From positions 1-34,764 of the forward strand of contig CAMNCV010000103.1 of assembly GCA_946534585.1 (NCBI GenBank): a stretch of 34,764 nucleotides of DNA. Direction: 5' to 3'. The notes under the pieces are model-generated. The model was not told the DNA's origin. It saw only the letters and a program-made list of their open reading frames with translations, and did not search any database. Of the stretch, positions 8,767 through 17,026 are shown one piece after another (the first letter of the stretch is position 1; each line of letters opens with the position of its first letter). Source of the DNA: an uncultured Prevotellaceae bacterium. GTDB lineage: Bacteria; Bacteroidota; Bacteroidia; Bacteroidales; Bacteroidaceae. Both the position numbers and the translations under genes were made by a program.

Positions 8767-9987
8767 ATGAGAAATATATATACAATAATACTTATGTGGT
8801 GTTGCGCATCGTTAAGTGCGCAACGCCACATTGTTTTTTCCGATGATATTGCCTCACTCCAAGTCGTTGCAGGAACACGTTGGCAGGATTTGCCAATAAT
8901 AAAGCTGAATGGTAACGAACGTATAAATATCAGTTTCGATGAGATGTCACACACATACCGACGACTGACATACACCATAACTCATCTGGATTATGACTTT
9001 TCAGAATCAGAATCACTGTTTGCGAGCGATTATATTGACGGATTTCATAGCGGACAGACTATTGACGACTATGAGCACTCTATCAACACACTGCAAAAAT
9101 ACACACACTACCATTTACAAATTCCTAACGCTGATTGCGAGCTCAAAATGAGTGGCAACTACCGCATTGACATATTCGATGATGACAACGAGAACGACAC
9201 ATTACTGAGTGCTTTCTTCATGGTAAATGAAGACATTACAAATCTTTCAGTAAATTACACGGCAGACACTGACATTGACACAAGGCGAAACCATCAACAA
9301 GTTCTTGTAAAATTAGACTATGCAAAGGTCGGGGCTACTGACCCCGAAAGACAAATAAGAGGCTACATTATACAAAACAATCGTTGGGATAATGCTACTG
9401 TTCTACCAAAGGCGACACGACGCAATCAACAATATATGGAATGGTTGCATAACCGCGAACTTATTTTCGATGCAGGAAACGAATACCATAAATTCGAGAT
9501 ACTCGATGTACATCGCAATTCTATGAACGTGGAACAAAATTCATGGGATGGAAATACGTGGCATACATATCTTTGGTATGACTATAATCGACCGTCATAT
9601 GTATATGACGAGACACCCAAGGGTGCATTTTATATACGTAACTCTGACAACAGTGAGAATGACATAACATCAGAGTATGTCAATGTACATTTCACACTTA
9701 AGACTGAAAAAATTAACATTCCGATATACATAAACGGAATGTGGACTAACGACTGGTTCACAGACGATTATCAAATGACTTACAATGAAGAACTTAAGCA
9801 ATATGAAGCGTGCATCCCAATGAAATACGGATATTATTCATACCAGTACTTATGCGTTGATACAGAAGGGAATACGCACATTCCTCCATCTGAAGGCTCT
9901 TTCTATGAAACACGCAACTGCTACAATGCTTTAATATACTATCGAGGCAATGCAGACAGGACTGACAGGCTAATTGCTTTCAGATAA
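8767..9987 (+). CDS. DUF5103 exported protein (type IX secretion plug-like)
   Basis: A 406-residue protein with a cleavable signal peptide (MRNIYTIILMWCCASLSA, then QRHIVF). I recognise the DUF5103 pattern: N-terminal immunoglobulin-like strands with LTYTITHLDYDF and SDYIDGF, and a C-terminal domain with TLKTEKINIPIYINGMWT, YEACIPMKYGYYSYQY and GSFYETRNCYNALIYYR. Members are annotated as type IX secretion plug-domain proteins by relation to the Flavobacterium SprA plug. No other type IX secretion gene is in the window, so the role here is inferred only. It starts 6 bases after htpG and probably shares its message. A repeat array follows. Confidence 0.8.
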   Translation: MRNIYTIILMWCCASLSAQRHIVFSDDIASLQVVAGTRWQDLPIIKLNGNERINISFDEMSHTYRRLTYTITHLDYDFSESESLFASDYIDGFHSGQTIDDYEHSINTLQKYTHYHLQIPNADCELKMSGNYRIDIFDDDNENDTLLSAFFMVNEDITNLSVNYTADTDIDTRRNHQQVLVKLDYAKVGATDPERQIRGYIIQNNRWDNATVLPKATRRNQQYMEWLHNRELIFDAGNEYHKFEILDVHRNSMNVEQNSWDGNTWHTYLWYDYNRPSYVYDETPKGAFYIRNSDNSENDITSEYVNVHFTLKTEKINIPIYINGMWTNDWFTDDYQMTYNEELKQYEACIPMKYGYYSYQYLCVDTEGNTHIPPSEGSFYETRNCYNALIYYRGNADRTDRLIAFR

Positions 9988-10001
9988 AATCCTGCACATC
10001 A

Positions 10002-10108
10002 GTAAAAGCATCGCTTTTGCAATATAATCAGATACTAATTACATCCTAATCAGATACTGATTACTGTGTAATTAGATTGCGATTACAACGTAATCAGATA
10101 GCTTTTAC
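10002..10108. repeat. Array 1: five 19-base palindromic units, 22-base period
   Basis: Five units begin at 10002, 10024, 10046, 10068 and 10090, each 19 bases with a 3-base spacer (aat, atc, tgt, aac). Unit form is half-site, 3-base centre, reverse-complemented half-site: GTAAAAGC-ATC-GCTTTTGC; ATAATCAG-ATA-CTAATTAC; CTAATCAG-ATA-CTGATTAC; GTAATTAG-ATT-GCGATTAC; GTAATCAG-ATA-GCTTTTAC. Ends are nearly always GTAA...TTAC. It lies in the 171-base gap between the DUF5103 gene and recX, which are co-directional, so it may be transcribed. Not a CRISPR: units vary and spacers are 3 bases. Confidence 0.9.
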
Positions 10109-10158
10109 TACAATAATTCAAACAGACACTCAATCCATCAGCATAATCAACAATTTCT

Positions 10159-10629
10159 ATGGGCATTAAACAACAAAAAACAAAAGAGCAGGCATTACTG
10201 AAACTCACAGCCTTGTGTGCCAAAAGTGAGCATTGCAAAGAGGATATACGACAGAAAATGCGCCGATGGGATATTGACGATGACACTCAAGAGGAGATTT
10301 TGCAATATTTGATAAAAGAAAGATATATAGACGAAGAACGCTACACACGCGCCTTCATTCGCAGCAAATTCACATACAACAAATGGGGAAAATACAAAAT
10401 AGAACAAGCCCTGTATGCCAAGCGTATATCCAAAGATATATACACTCCTCTACTTGCTGATATCGAAGACAATGACTTTACCGAAACACTGATGCCGCTG
10501 TTACTTAACAAAAACAAGTCAATAAAAGCCGACAGCGACTATGAACGGAGAGGGAAATTGACACGTTTTGCTTTGCAACGAGGTTTCTCTATGAAACAAG
10601 CGTTATCATGTATTGACAAAATCATATAA
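10159..10629 (+). CDS. recX: Regulatory protein RecX
   Basis: Small helical modulator that binds RecA filaments and limits RecA activity. It has 156 residues. The RecX pattern is visible: ALLKLTALCAKSEHCKEDIRQKM, then EEILQYLIKERYIDEERYTRAFIRSKF, then KWGKYKIEQALYAKRIS, three repeats of the three-helix type. RecA is not in the window. The gene follows repeat array 1 by 50 bases and ends 7 bases before the comF-like start, so the two are probably co-transcribed. No clear promoter was found between the array and the ATG. Confidence 0.9.
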   Translation: MGIKQQKTKEQALLKLTALCAKSEHCKEDIRQKMRRWDIDDDTQEEILQYLIKERYIDEERYTRAFIRSKFTYNKWGKYKIEQALYAKRISKDIYTPLLADIEDNDFTETLMPLLLNKNKSIKADSDYERRGKLTRFALQRGFSMKQALSCIDKII

Positions 10630-10636
10630 CATCATT

Positions 10637-11455
10637 ATGTTTCTACGAGCTATTCTTGATTTTCTTTTTCCACGCTACTGCGCAATCTGCGGTGACATTT
10701 TGCCCGTAGATGAAGATACAATATGTCACCAATGCGATGAGCAGTTGCCACGTACATTTATGTGGCAACGAAAGATTAAGCATAATGGCAAGTACAAATC
10801 TGACGATATCATATTTCAAGAAACAGAAGATAGTCAGAATATAGAAAGCAATAATTCACACGGAGATGAAGGAGAAACTGACAATACTGTGCTATTTCAA
10901 AATAATGCACTTGCAAAACGATATTGGGGACGAGCCGAAATAGAGCGTGCGGTGGCTTTCCTAAAATATGTCCCCAATAGCAACTCGGCAAAATTAGTTT
11001 ACGATTTCAAGTACCACGGAAAAAGCCATACAGCATTATCATTAGGACAAATGATGGCTAAGGAAATACAGTCATCAGGATTTTTTGACGGTATTGACTG
11101 CATCATACCTGTTCCTCTGACGAGGAAAAGACTTGCAAGAAGAGGATACAATCAAAGCAAAGAGTTGGCAAAGGGGATAAGGAAGGTCACCAATATTACT
11201 ATAATTGACAACGTTTTAAGAAGAAGTTCTTTCTCTGTATCACAGACTAAACTCACCCACGAGGAAAGGCTTGACAACGTAAACAATTCTTTCTATCTGT
11301 CAAAATGCCATGACTCTCTCATCAACAAACACATATTACTCATAGATGACATCGTTACCACAGGAGCTACCACATTGGAATGCTATAATACATTAAAGCA
11401 AATCCAAGGAATCAGAATAAGCATTCTATCCCTTGGATTCGTCTCTCATATCTAA
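10637..11455 (+). CDS. comF: ComF family phosphoribosyltransferase-like protein
   Basis: A 272-residue protein with an N-terminal zinc-finger-like region (Cys15, 18, 30 and 33 in CAICG and CHQC) and a C-terminal phosphoribosyltransferase fold with the PRPP loop IDDIVTTGATT (about 236-246) and the IPVPLTRKRLARRGYNQ segment. Homologues take part in DNA uptake or in handling single-stranded DNA; the reaction is not settled. Unusual is a polar, acidic stretch at about 45-87 (with EDSQNIESNNSHGDEGETDN) between zinc finger and transferase; the relatives I recall have only a short linker there. A TTG at 10613 would overlap recX. I chose the ATG at 10637 because it gives the standard FLRAILDFLFPRYC start. 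Confidence 0.9.
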   Translation: MFLRAILDFLFPRYCAICGDILPVDEDTICHQCDEQLPRTFMWQRKIKHNGKYKSDDIIFQETEDSQNIESNNSHGDEGETDNTVLFQNNALAKRYWGRAEIERAVAFLKYVPNSNSAKLVYDFKYHGKSHTALSLGQMMAKEIQSSGFFDGIDCIIPVPLTRKRLARRGYNQSKELAKGIRKVTNITIIDNVLRRSSFSVSQTKLTHEERLDNVNNSFYLSKCHDSLINKHILLIDDIVTTGATTLECYNTLKQIQGIRISILSLGFVSHI

Positions 11456-11479
11456 AATTGAAATTATTTTCCGAAAATT

Positions 11480-13054
11480 CTATATCTCGTCTGAAGCCTC
11501 CTTCATGTCTATAAATTCACCGTTTTTATCATAAAAACGATATTCCAGAAAGCCTAATTCCTGAGATGGAATAATGCTGAAGCCGAAGCCATAACTACAT
11601 TGCCATTTTCGCTTCATGCTCCAGATACCTTTATTTATATAAGCAGCAACATAAGGATGAACATAGAGTTTGAATTTCTTCATACCTACTTTCTTCACAA
11701 GATGTCGTACCTTGTTCTCAAGCATATCTGTAAACAATATGCTTGACTTTATCTTGCCATGTCCGAAGCATGTAGGACAAGTCTCCTCTACCATAACATC
11801 CATTGCTGGACGTACTCTCTGACGGGTAATCTGCATCAGTCCGAACTTTGACAAAGGCAATATATTATGACGCGCACGATCATTCTGCATATTCTTGCAC
11901 ATACGCTCATAAAGCAACTGCCTATCCTCAGCAAGGTTCATATCAATAAAGTCAACGATAATAATACCTCCCATATCGCGCAAACGCAACTGGCGAGCTA
12001 ATTCATCTGCTGCTCCGAGGTTGCAATCGAGCGCATTTGCCTCCTGACCTTCTACTCCACGCGAACGATTTCCGCTATTTACATCGACCACGTGCATAGC
12101 CTCTGTATGCTCTATTATAAGGTATGCGCCATGCTTGAAGTTGACAGTCTTGCCAAAACCAGACTTTAATTGTTTCGTAACGTTGAAGTTATCAAATATA
12201 GGAACGTTTCCTGTATATAGTTTTACAATTCCTACCCTGTCTGGAGCTATCAGCTGCACATACTGTTTTACTTCCTCGAATACATCCTTGTCATTTATAT
12301 ATATATTCTCATAAGTAGGATTAAACAGGTCACGCAACAACGCAACCGCACGACTTGTTTCTTCAAATACCAATGCAGGGCACTTCTGTACTTTCTGTAC
12401 CCTGCGTAACGTATCCTCCCAACGCTTTACAAGAACCTCAAGCTCTGACTTCAAATCTTCAAGTCGTAATCCTTCTGCCACAGTACGAACAATGAGGCCA
12501 TAATTCTTGGGCTTAATACTATAGACCAATTGTTTTAATCTGGCACGCTCTTCTCCACTCTTTATTTTCGAGGAAACGTTCACCTTTTCACCGAAAGGAA
12601 TCAGCACGAGGTATCTACCTGCAAATGATATTTCACCAGACAAGCGAGGTCCTTTCGTAGAAATCGGTTCCTTAACAATCTGTACGAGTACTTCACGTCC
12701 TTGTGACAGGTAAGTTGACACACTACCATCTTTTGGCAATTCGGGGAGTTGCGTAGCCTTCGACATCGGGTAGAGCGTCTTATGGTCGCTCTGTACCTGC
12801 TTTACATATTTCTCTATTGATGAGTATTGAAGTCCAAGATCGAGATAATGCAGGAAAGCTTCACGCTCATAACCTACATCAACAAACGAAGCATTCAAAC
12901 CTGGCATCAGTTTCTTAACCTTCGCAAGATATATATTTCCTACAGAGAATGAGGCTTCAAGCGGAGCAGTCTGATACTCCACTAAATTTTTGTCCTCAAG
13001 TAGCGCAATGGCTACCTTGTTGTCTTTTACGTCTATAACGACTTCGCTGGTCAC
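11480..13054 (-). CDS. rng: Ribonuclease G/E family endoribonuclease
   Basis: Single-strand-specific endoribonuclease for rRNA maturation and mRNA turnover, 524 residues, the RNase G-like catalytic half without a long RNase E-type tail. An S1 RNA-binding domain (about 38-130) contains GNIYLAKVKKLMPGLNASFVDVGYEREAFLH. The DNase I-like catalytic domain has the metal-binding Asp in HVVDVNSGNR (D324) and GGIIIVDFIDM (D368). The zinc-link motif CPTC (C426, C429) precedes the C-terminal small domain. The start is GTG at 13054, giving the usual MTSEVVIDV N-terminus. A hairpin with a T-rich tract lies in its leader. The gene is convergent with comF, only 24 bases apart. Confidence 0.95.
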   Translation of the reverse strand: MTSEVVIDVKDNKVAIALLEDKNLVEYQTAPLEASFSVGNIYLAKVKKLMPGLNASFVDVGYEREAFLHYLDLGLQYSSIEKYVKQVQSDHKTLYPMSKATQLPELPKDGSVSTYLSQGREVLVQIVKEPISTKGPRLSGEISFAGRYLVLIPFGEKVNVSSKIKSGEERARLKQLVYSIKPKNYGLIVRTVAEGLRLEDLKSELEVLVKRWEDTLRRVQKVQKCPALVFEETSRAVALLRDLFNPTYENIYINDKDVFEEVKQYVQLIAPDRVGIVKLYTGNVPIFDNFNVTKQLKSGFGKTVNFKHGAYLIIEHTEAMHVVDVNSGNRSRGVEGQEANALDCNLGAADELARQLRLRDMGGIIIVDFIDMNLAEDRQLLYERMCKNMQNDRARHNILPLSKFGLMQITRQRVRPAMDVMVEETCPTCFGHGKIKSSILFTDMLENKVRHLVKKVGMKKFKLYVHPYVAAYINKGIWSMKRKWQCSYGFGFSIIPSQELGFLEYRFYDKNGEFIDMKEASDEI

Positions 13055-13086
13055 AATATTAAAGTTTGTTTGGTTTTACAACTTCG

Positions 13087-13142
13087 TAAAAAGAAAGAAA
13101 AAGAGGGCAAGTGAATTCCATTCTGAATTCAGCCCACCCTCT
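13087..13142 (-). terminator. Hairpin plus T-tract between the small basic protein gene and rng
   Basis: On the minus strand an imperfect stem pairs 13142-13125 with 13118-13102 (outer AGAGGG with CCCTCT, inner GAATTC with GAATTC, a bulged middle, 6-base loop). A T-rich stretch with two C residues follows at 13101-13087. This looks like an intrinsic terminator for the HU transcript. It stands 33 bases before the rng GTG, so it could also be a leader hairpin controlling rng. Confidence 0.6.
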
Positions 13143-13180
13143 TATTCTTCTGCTGTCAAAGTAAACATCTGCCGAGCATT

Positions 13181-13270
13181 TTATTTGCTCTTATGACGAT
13201 TCTTTCTCAGTCTTTTCTTACGCTTGTGAGTAGCCATCTTATGGCCCTTCTTCTTCTTTCCGTTTGGCAT
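13181..13270 (-). CDS. Very small basic protein, COX24/AURKAIP1 (mS38) C-terminal type
   Basis: A 29-residue frame, starting MPNGKKKKGHKMATHKRKKR and ending RLRKNRHKSK, about half Lys/Arg, too short for most gene callers. The pattern MATHKRKKRLRKNRHK matches the short COX24/AURKAIP1 C-terminal family (DUF1713), related to mitochondrial ribosomal protein mS38; in Bacteroidota such peptides are found between HU and RNase G genes, as I recall. A ribosomal role is inferred from composition and family. It lies 32 bases after HU on the same strand and is followed by a hairpin, so HU and this gene probably share a message. Confidence 0.8.
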   Translation of the reverse strand: MPNGKKKKGHKMATHKRKKRLRKNRHKSK

Positions 13271-13302
13271 AGTTGTAATTATTTTATTTTATTAAGATGT
13301 TT

Positions 13303-13599
13303 TTAGTCTTCTGACGTTACCTCCTCACCCTTCATACGCTGAAGGAAACTCTTTGAAGGCTTAAAGCCTGGGAAATTATGAGCTGGTATAGTGATTGTGG
13401 TATTCTTTGAAATGTTGCGTGCTGTCTTTTCTGCTCTTTTCTTAACCACGAACGTTCCAAAACCACGCAGGTATATGTTTTCTTCATTTACCATGGCATC
13501 GCGTATAACTTTCATGAACGCCTCTACGCTCACTGTCACATCACGCTTGGCAACACCTGTCATTGATGCGATTTCCGCAATAATATCTGCTTTTGTCAT
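13303..13599 (-). CDS. HU/IHF family DNA-binding protein
   Basis: Nucleoid-associated DNA-bending protein of 98 residues. Visible are the N-terminal helical dimerisation part (MTKADIIAEIASMTGVAKRDVTVSVEAF), the beta-sheet IYLRGFGTFVVKKRAEKTARN leading into the DNA-binding arm, and the FKPSKSFLQRM end. An acidic tail (GEEVTSED) replaces the plain end of E. coli HU. A -7 element stands 43 bases upstream, so this is probably the first gene of an HU / small basic protein / RNase G cluster. Confidence 0.95.
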   Translation of the reverse strand: MTKADIIAEIASMTGVAKRDVTVSVEAFMKVIRDAMVNEENIYLRGFGTFVVKKRAEKTARNISKNTTITIPAHNFPGFKPSKSFLQRMKGEEVTSED

Positions 13600-13641
13600 T
13601 TTAAATATTGTTATTTATATGTGTTTTTTCAAAATCGACCA

Positions 13642-13649
13642 CAAAGTTA
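13642..13649 (-). promoter_or_regulatory. -7 element upstream of HU
   Basis: TAACTTTG on the minus strand matches TAnnTTTG and lies 43 bases before the HU ATG. No TTG is found at the expected -33 distance, so only half of the promoter is supported. Confidence 0.5.
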
Positions 13650-13729
13650 CAAAAAATCTTTCGGTTATGAAAATTATTTATTGTTTTTTTGCATTTCGCA
13701 GTTGTATTTTGTTGAAAATTAGACATATC

Positions 13730-14191
13730 TCAATTAAATGCCATAGGAAGTAGTTCTTCTACACTATTTGCTATAGCTACTTTTGTAGAAGAACTCATCA
13801 ATATACGTACCTGTCGCTGATAGCGTTGCTCCTGTTCTGCAATAAATTGTCTACACATACCGCATGGTGTAACAACGTCATTCGTATATGTTTGCTCGCC
13901 AGTCTTTCTCGCTGCCAAGGCAAGTGCAAGCACTGGTATATTAGGATAGAGATTCTGCGCTGTAGCAAGTGCAGAACGTTCCGCACAGATACCTACTGGG
14001 TATGAAGCATTTTCCTGATTTGCGCCCTTCACTATTTCCCCATTCTCAAGCAAGACTGCTGCTCCTACAGCGAAATTACTATAAGGAGAATATGAAAGTT
14101 CTGTGGCCTCACGTGCTTTGTTTATGAGCAATGCATCTTCTTCAAACAATTCTTCAATTGTCACTTCTGTTATTGTAATTCGCTTATTCAT
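13730..14191 (-). CDS. cdd: Cytidine deaminase
   Basis: Zinc hydrolase converting cytidine or deoxycytidine to uridine in pyrimidine salvage, 153 residues. The zinc and catalytic motifs are clear: CAE (C69, proton-shuttle E71) in PVGICAERSA, and PCGMC (C110, C113). SYSPYSNFAVGAAVL is the substrate-binding N-terminal signature. It is of the homotetrameric, three-Cys type, in keeping with the short length. The start overlaps the lipoprotein stop as ATGA, so translation is probably coupled. It is the last gene of the minus-strand operon beginning at 18850. Confidence 0.95.
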   Translation of the reverse strand: MNKRITITEVTIEELFEEDALLINKAREATELSYSPYSNFAVGAAVLLENGEIVKGANQENASYPVGICAERSALATAQNLYPNIPVLALALAARKTGEQTYTNDVVTPCGMCRQFIAEQEQRYQRQVRILMSSSTKVAIANSVEELLPMAFN

Positions 14192-15678
14192 GGCTCTGCG
14201 GTTTCTGTTTCCTTATTTGTTTCAAAACAACCTATATCTGGACGTTCGTTATCACGCCGTTTTCCGCGTCTGTCATCTGGAAGCATTGAACCTACATCTG
14301 CAGCGCCTACTGCGGCTGTACCTGACAATGGAGTAAAATCATAATAGAAGTTGTTGGTATCAAATAGTACGAAACTATTTCGTGCATTCAACATTGTGTC
14401 TGCCGCCATCACCTCATCCTCTATTATACAATTCTTAAACATATATTCATAATCATCACCTGGCGTTGTACGTACAAGACAATGGTCAAATTCTACTTTT
14501 AATGAATCTTCCGTGCCTCCATGTGACCATGTGACCACATCCGTAGCATATCCTTTTATCAGACTATTCTTTATATTCATACTTAGCGGACACGCATACC
14601 CGTCAATACCATTGGTAAAATAAAGAGCTGCTCCACGTCGTGCATCAAACGGATAATACTGCGCTACTGTACAATGATTCATTATTACGTTTCCGCCTCT
14701 TACAGACATACATGCAGCAAAAGCATTACTTATTTGTGTGTTTTCAATGATAAGTTTACTGTTTACAGCTTTTATGCCATACCCTTTCATATTATGAATC
14801 GTACTATGCTTTATCGCCAGTTTTTCTCTTTCTGCGTCTTCTGCAGAATCACAAACTATTGCGTTAGTACCAGCATGAATATCCGTATAGCTTATCTTAT
14901 TATCATACGAACATCCAGCAAAGCGTATTCCACCCCATTGTCCAGGGTTGTTGTCATAGGTGAGATTTGACACCATCCAGTCTAATCTGTCACAACGCAA
15001 AGTAATTTCCTTATCTTGCTCTCCACGCAATTGAATATTCCCTATAACGTCAATCCCCGCCCCATCATGGAAATATAAAGTAGAACCAGGTTCCACAACC
15101 AACGTAGCCAACGTATCCACGAGTAACTTGCCATATACGACAATAGGTTTGCCATGTTCATTACATAAAGTTGTCACAGAGTCACCACCGACAACATAAT
15201 CATTCAGTAAGGTAGCATCCCATGAATAAGCATTCAGACATACACTCTGGGAACGACCATTCTCTAGAGTGAAGACTATATTATCTTCCACCTTTACTGG
15301 CAAAGTATCTCCATTAAGCCTTGATGTCAGCTCTACAAAGATACGTAAAGAATCACCTGCTCTTAATTCCAAATCGCGAGTTTGATAGCCATTCGTATCT
15401 CCAAGATACGTGCCGTTCACATTTACTCTGTAACCAGTCTGATTTCCTTTGCTGAGTTTTACATTACTGATACGTATGCCTTCTGATGTTTTATTATAAA
15501 CAAAAAACATCTTATGAGGAGTTGGTACATTAGAAAAACACGTATCAAGTGACAACGTATCCGTCTGCATCGTAAGTATATCCGACCATGAGGTTGTAAA
15601 TGTATCATCATCGGAACATGCAGAAAAAATCGTCACAAATAGACTTATTATATATACGTAAAATTTATTCTTCATCAT
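14188..15678 (-). CDS. Lipoprotein with a right-handed beta-helix domain
   Basis: A 496-residue predicted lipoprotein: a short basic start, the hydrophobic YIISLFVTIFSA and lipobox Cys at 21, followed by acidic SDDD, which in Bacteroidota often accompanies surface export. The middle (about 185-400) shows the turn repeats of a parallel beta-helix: short strands spaced by Asn/Gly turns (VEPGSTLYFHDGAGIDV, GNIQLRGEQDKEITL, WGGIRFAGCSYDNKISYTDI, HSTIHNMKGYGIKAVNSKLIIENTQISN). The end reads DRRGKRRDNERPDIGCFE, seen in other beta-helix surface proteins. No catalytic residues were identified, so the ligand is unknown. The start overlaps the tilS end by 14 bases and the stop overlaps cdd, an odd place for a surface protein. 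Confidence 0.8.
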   Translation of the reverse strand: MMKNKFYVYIISLFVTIFSACSDDDTFTTSWSDILTMQTDTLSLDTCFSNVPTPHKMFFVYNKTSEGIRISNVKLSKGNQTGYRVNVNGTYLGDTNGYQTRDLELRAGDSLRIFVELTSRLNGDTLPVKVEDNIVFTLENGRSQSVCLNAYSWDATLLNDYVVGGDSVTTLCNEHGKPIVVYGKLLVDTLATLVVEPGSTLYFHDGAGIDVIGNIQLRGEQDKEITLRCDRLDWMVSNLTYDNNPGQWGGIRFAGCSYDNKISYTDIHAGTNAIVCDSAEDAEREKLAIKHSTIHNMKGYGIKAVNSKLIIENTQISNAFAACMSVRGGNVIMNHCTVAQYYPFDARRGAALYFTNGIDGYACPLSMNIKNSLIKGYATDVVTWSHGGTEDSLKVEFDHCLVRTTPGDDYEYMFKNCIIEDEVMAADTMLNARNSFVLFDTNNFYYDFTPLSGTAAVGAADVGSMLPDDRRGKRRDNERPDIGCFETNKETETAEP

Positions 15679-17026
15679 TTACATAACGCACTGTTAGCAC
15701 ATTTATTGTATTATCAGTAACTGCAACTTTTTGAGAAACCCGCTCCTTTAACAGCCATACTATCTCACCAGATGCGTCAACCAGCACCTTTTGCCTACGA
15801 CGCTGAAACAAATTATATTTTTTATCGGTAAGATAATCACTGACGAGTTTTGTTCCACACATACCATACGGCATAAAGCGGTCGCCATTGTCTATATTCC
15901 TCAATATTAGGGGGAATTTCACCTTATCTGCATCCAACGTCACCATATTTGCTTCTTTACTTGGCTTGAACGTTGGCAAGCGTTGTTCTGTTGATATTAT
16001 TACAACGAACTTCTCATCAATACGATAAGTTCCCTCTTCTGGTATCTTCACGCATATATTCTCAAAACATATAGGCTCAATGATAAGTTCTCCCCTATCT
16101 GTTATGAGCATGTTGTTTTTTGTTTTATATACCTTGCCAGACTGTGCATCTACACCTTCATAAATATCCATTACCTGTGCTGAATGAAAGCCTAATGGAT
16201 GTAATATTGCAAACAAAAGATATTCTGGAGAGGGCTGTTGTTTTAATATCTCTATATTTATATGAATCGTATTCCCTTCCTTGTTCACACATTGTTCCAT
16301 TTCTTTCCGTGTGGCAACATCGACAATTTTAACTGTCTCAGCTACCAAATCTGCTGAACGAGCGATACACTCATTTGCTGCAGGACTGATTTGTTCGAGC
16401 AAAGGTATCACATTAAGACGCAACTTGTTGCGTTTTACGTCATCATGCAAATTTGTACTATCCGTAACATAATCCTGCCCTACTGCATCCAAATAACATT
16501 CTATATCTTTGCGACTCAGGCACAACAATGGACGTACTATCCGGCCGTTACGAGGCCTCATACCTGCTAAGCCACGCATTCCTGTACCTCTAATAAGGTT
16601 AAGCAATACTGTCTCTACATTATCATCTCTATGATGTGCCACAAGTATATCCGCTGCGCCAATGCTCTCACGCAGTTGCTCAAAATAAGCATAACGCAAG
16701 TTCCTTGCAGCCATCTCTATGCTCACACCATGTAAGTCTGCGTATGCAAGCGTATCAAAATGAGTAAAATGGAATTGTACTCCCAGCCGTTCACACAAAT
16801 TTTTACAAAAGAACTCATCACGTTCACTCTCTTCTCCGCGAAGATGAAAGTTGCAATGTACTGCATGCACAGCGTATCCGAGTTGTCTCATCATCAATAG
16901 CAGACACACAGAATCTGCGCCACCCGATAATGCAACAAGATATAGCGATTGCTTATCAAGCAACGAGTATTTCTTTATGTAGGCACGAACCGTATCAAGC
17001 ATATCATCAAATGAAAATGTATTCAC
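15665..17026 (-). CDS. tilS: tRNA(Ile)-lysidine synthase
   Basis: Attaches lysine to C34 of the CAU-anticodon tRNA-Ile so that it reads AUA; essential in most bacteria. It has 453 residues. The N-type ATP-pyrophosphatase domain carries the PP-loop SGGADS (34-39), VHAVHCNFHLRGEES, VAHHRDDNVETVLLNLIRGTGMRGLAGM and RPLLCLSRKDIECYL. The C-terminal TilS domain has NIDNGDRFMPYGMCGTKLVSDYLTDKK. Length and domain order are normal. The start overlaps the rlmI-like stop (ATGA), and the end overlaps the lipoprotein start by 14 bases. Confidence 0.96.
   Translation of the reverse strand: MNTFSFDDMLDTVRAYIKKYSLLDKQSLYLVALSGGADSVCLLLMMRQLGYAVHAVHCNFHLRGEESERDEFFCKNLCERLGVQFHFTHFDTLAYADLHGVSIEMAARNLRYAYFEQLRESIGAADILVAHHRDDNVETVLLNLIRGTGMRGLAGMRPRNGRIVRPLLCLSRKDIECYLDAVGQDYVTDSTNLHDDVKRNKLRLNVIPLLEQISPAANECIARSADLVAETVKIVDVATRKEMEQCVNKEGNTIHINIEILKQQPSPEYLLFAILHPLGFHSAQVMDIYEGVDAQSGKVYKTKNNMLITDRGELIIEPICFENICVKIPEEGTYRIDEKFVVIISTEQRLPTFKPSKEANMVTLDADKVKFPLILRNIDNGDRFMPYGMCGTKLVSDYLTDKKYNLFQRRRQKVLVDASGEIVWLLKERVSQKVAVTDNTINVLTVRYVNDEE

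Noticed and set aside
8388..8978. 196-residue minus-strand frame across the htpG end
   Set aside because: Antisense to clearly coding htpG and the DUF5103 gene; Ser/Ile-rich composition typical of a shadow frame; no recognisable domain.
10002..10108. CRISPR array
   Set aside because: Repeat units differ from one another, spacers are only 3 bases, and no cas genes are in the window.
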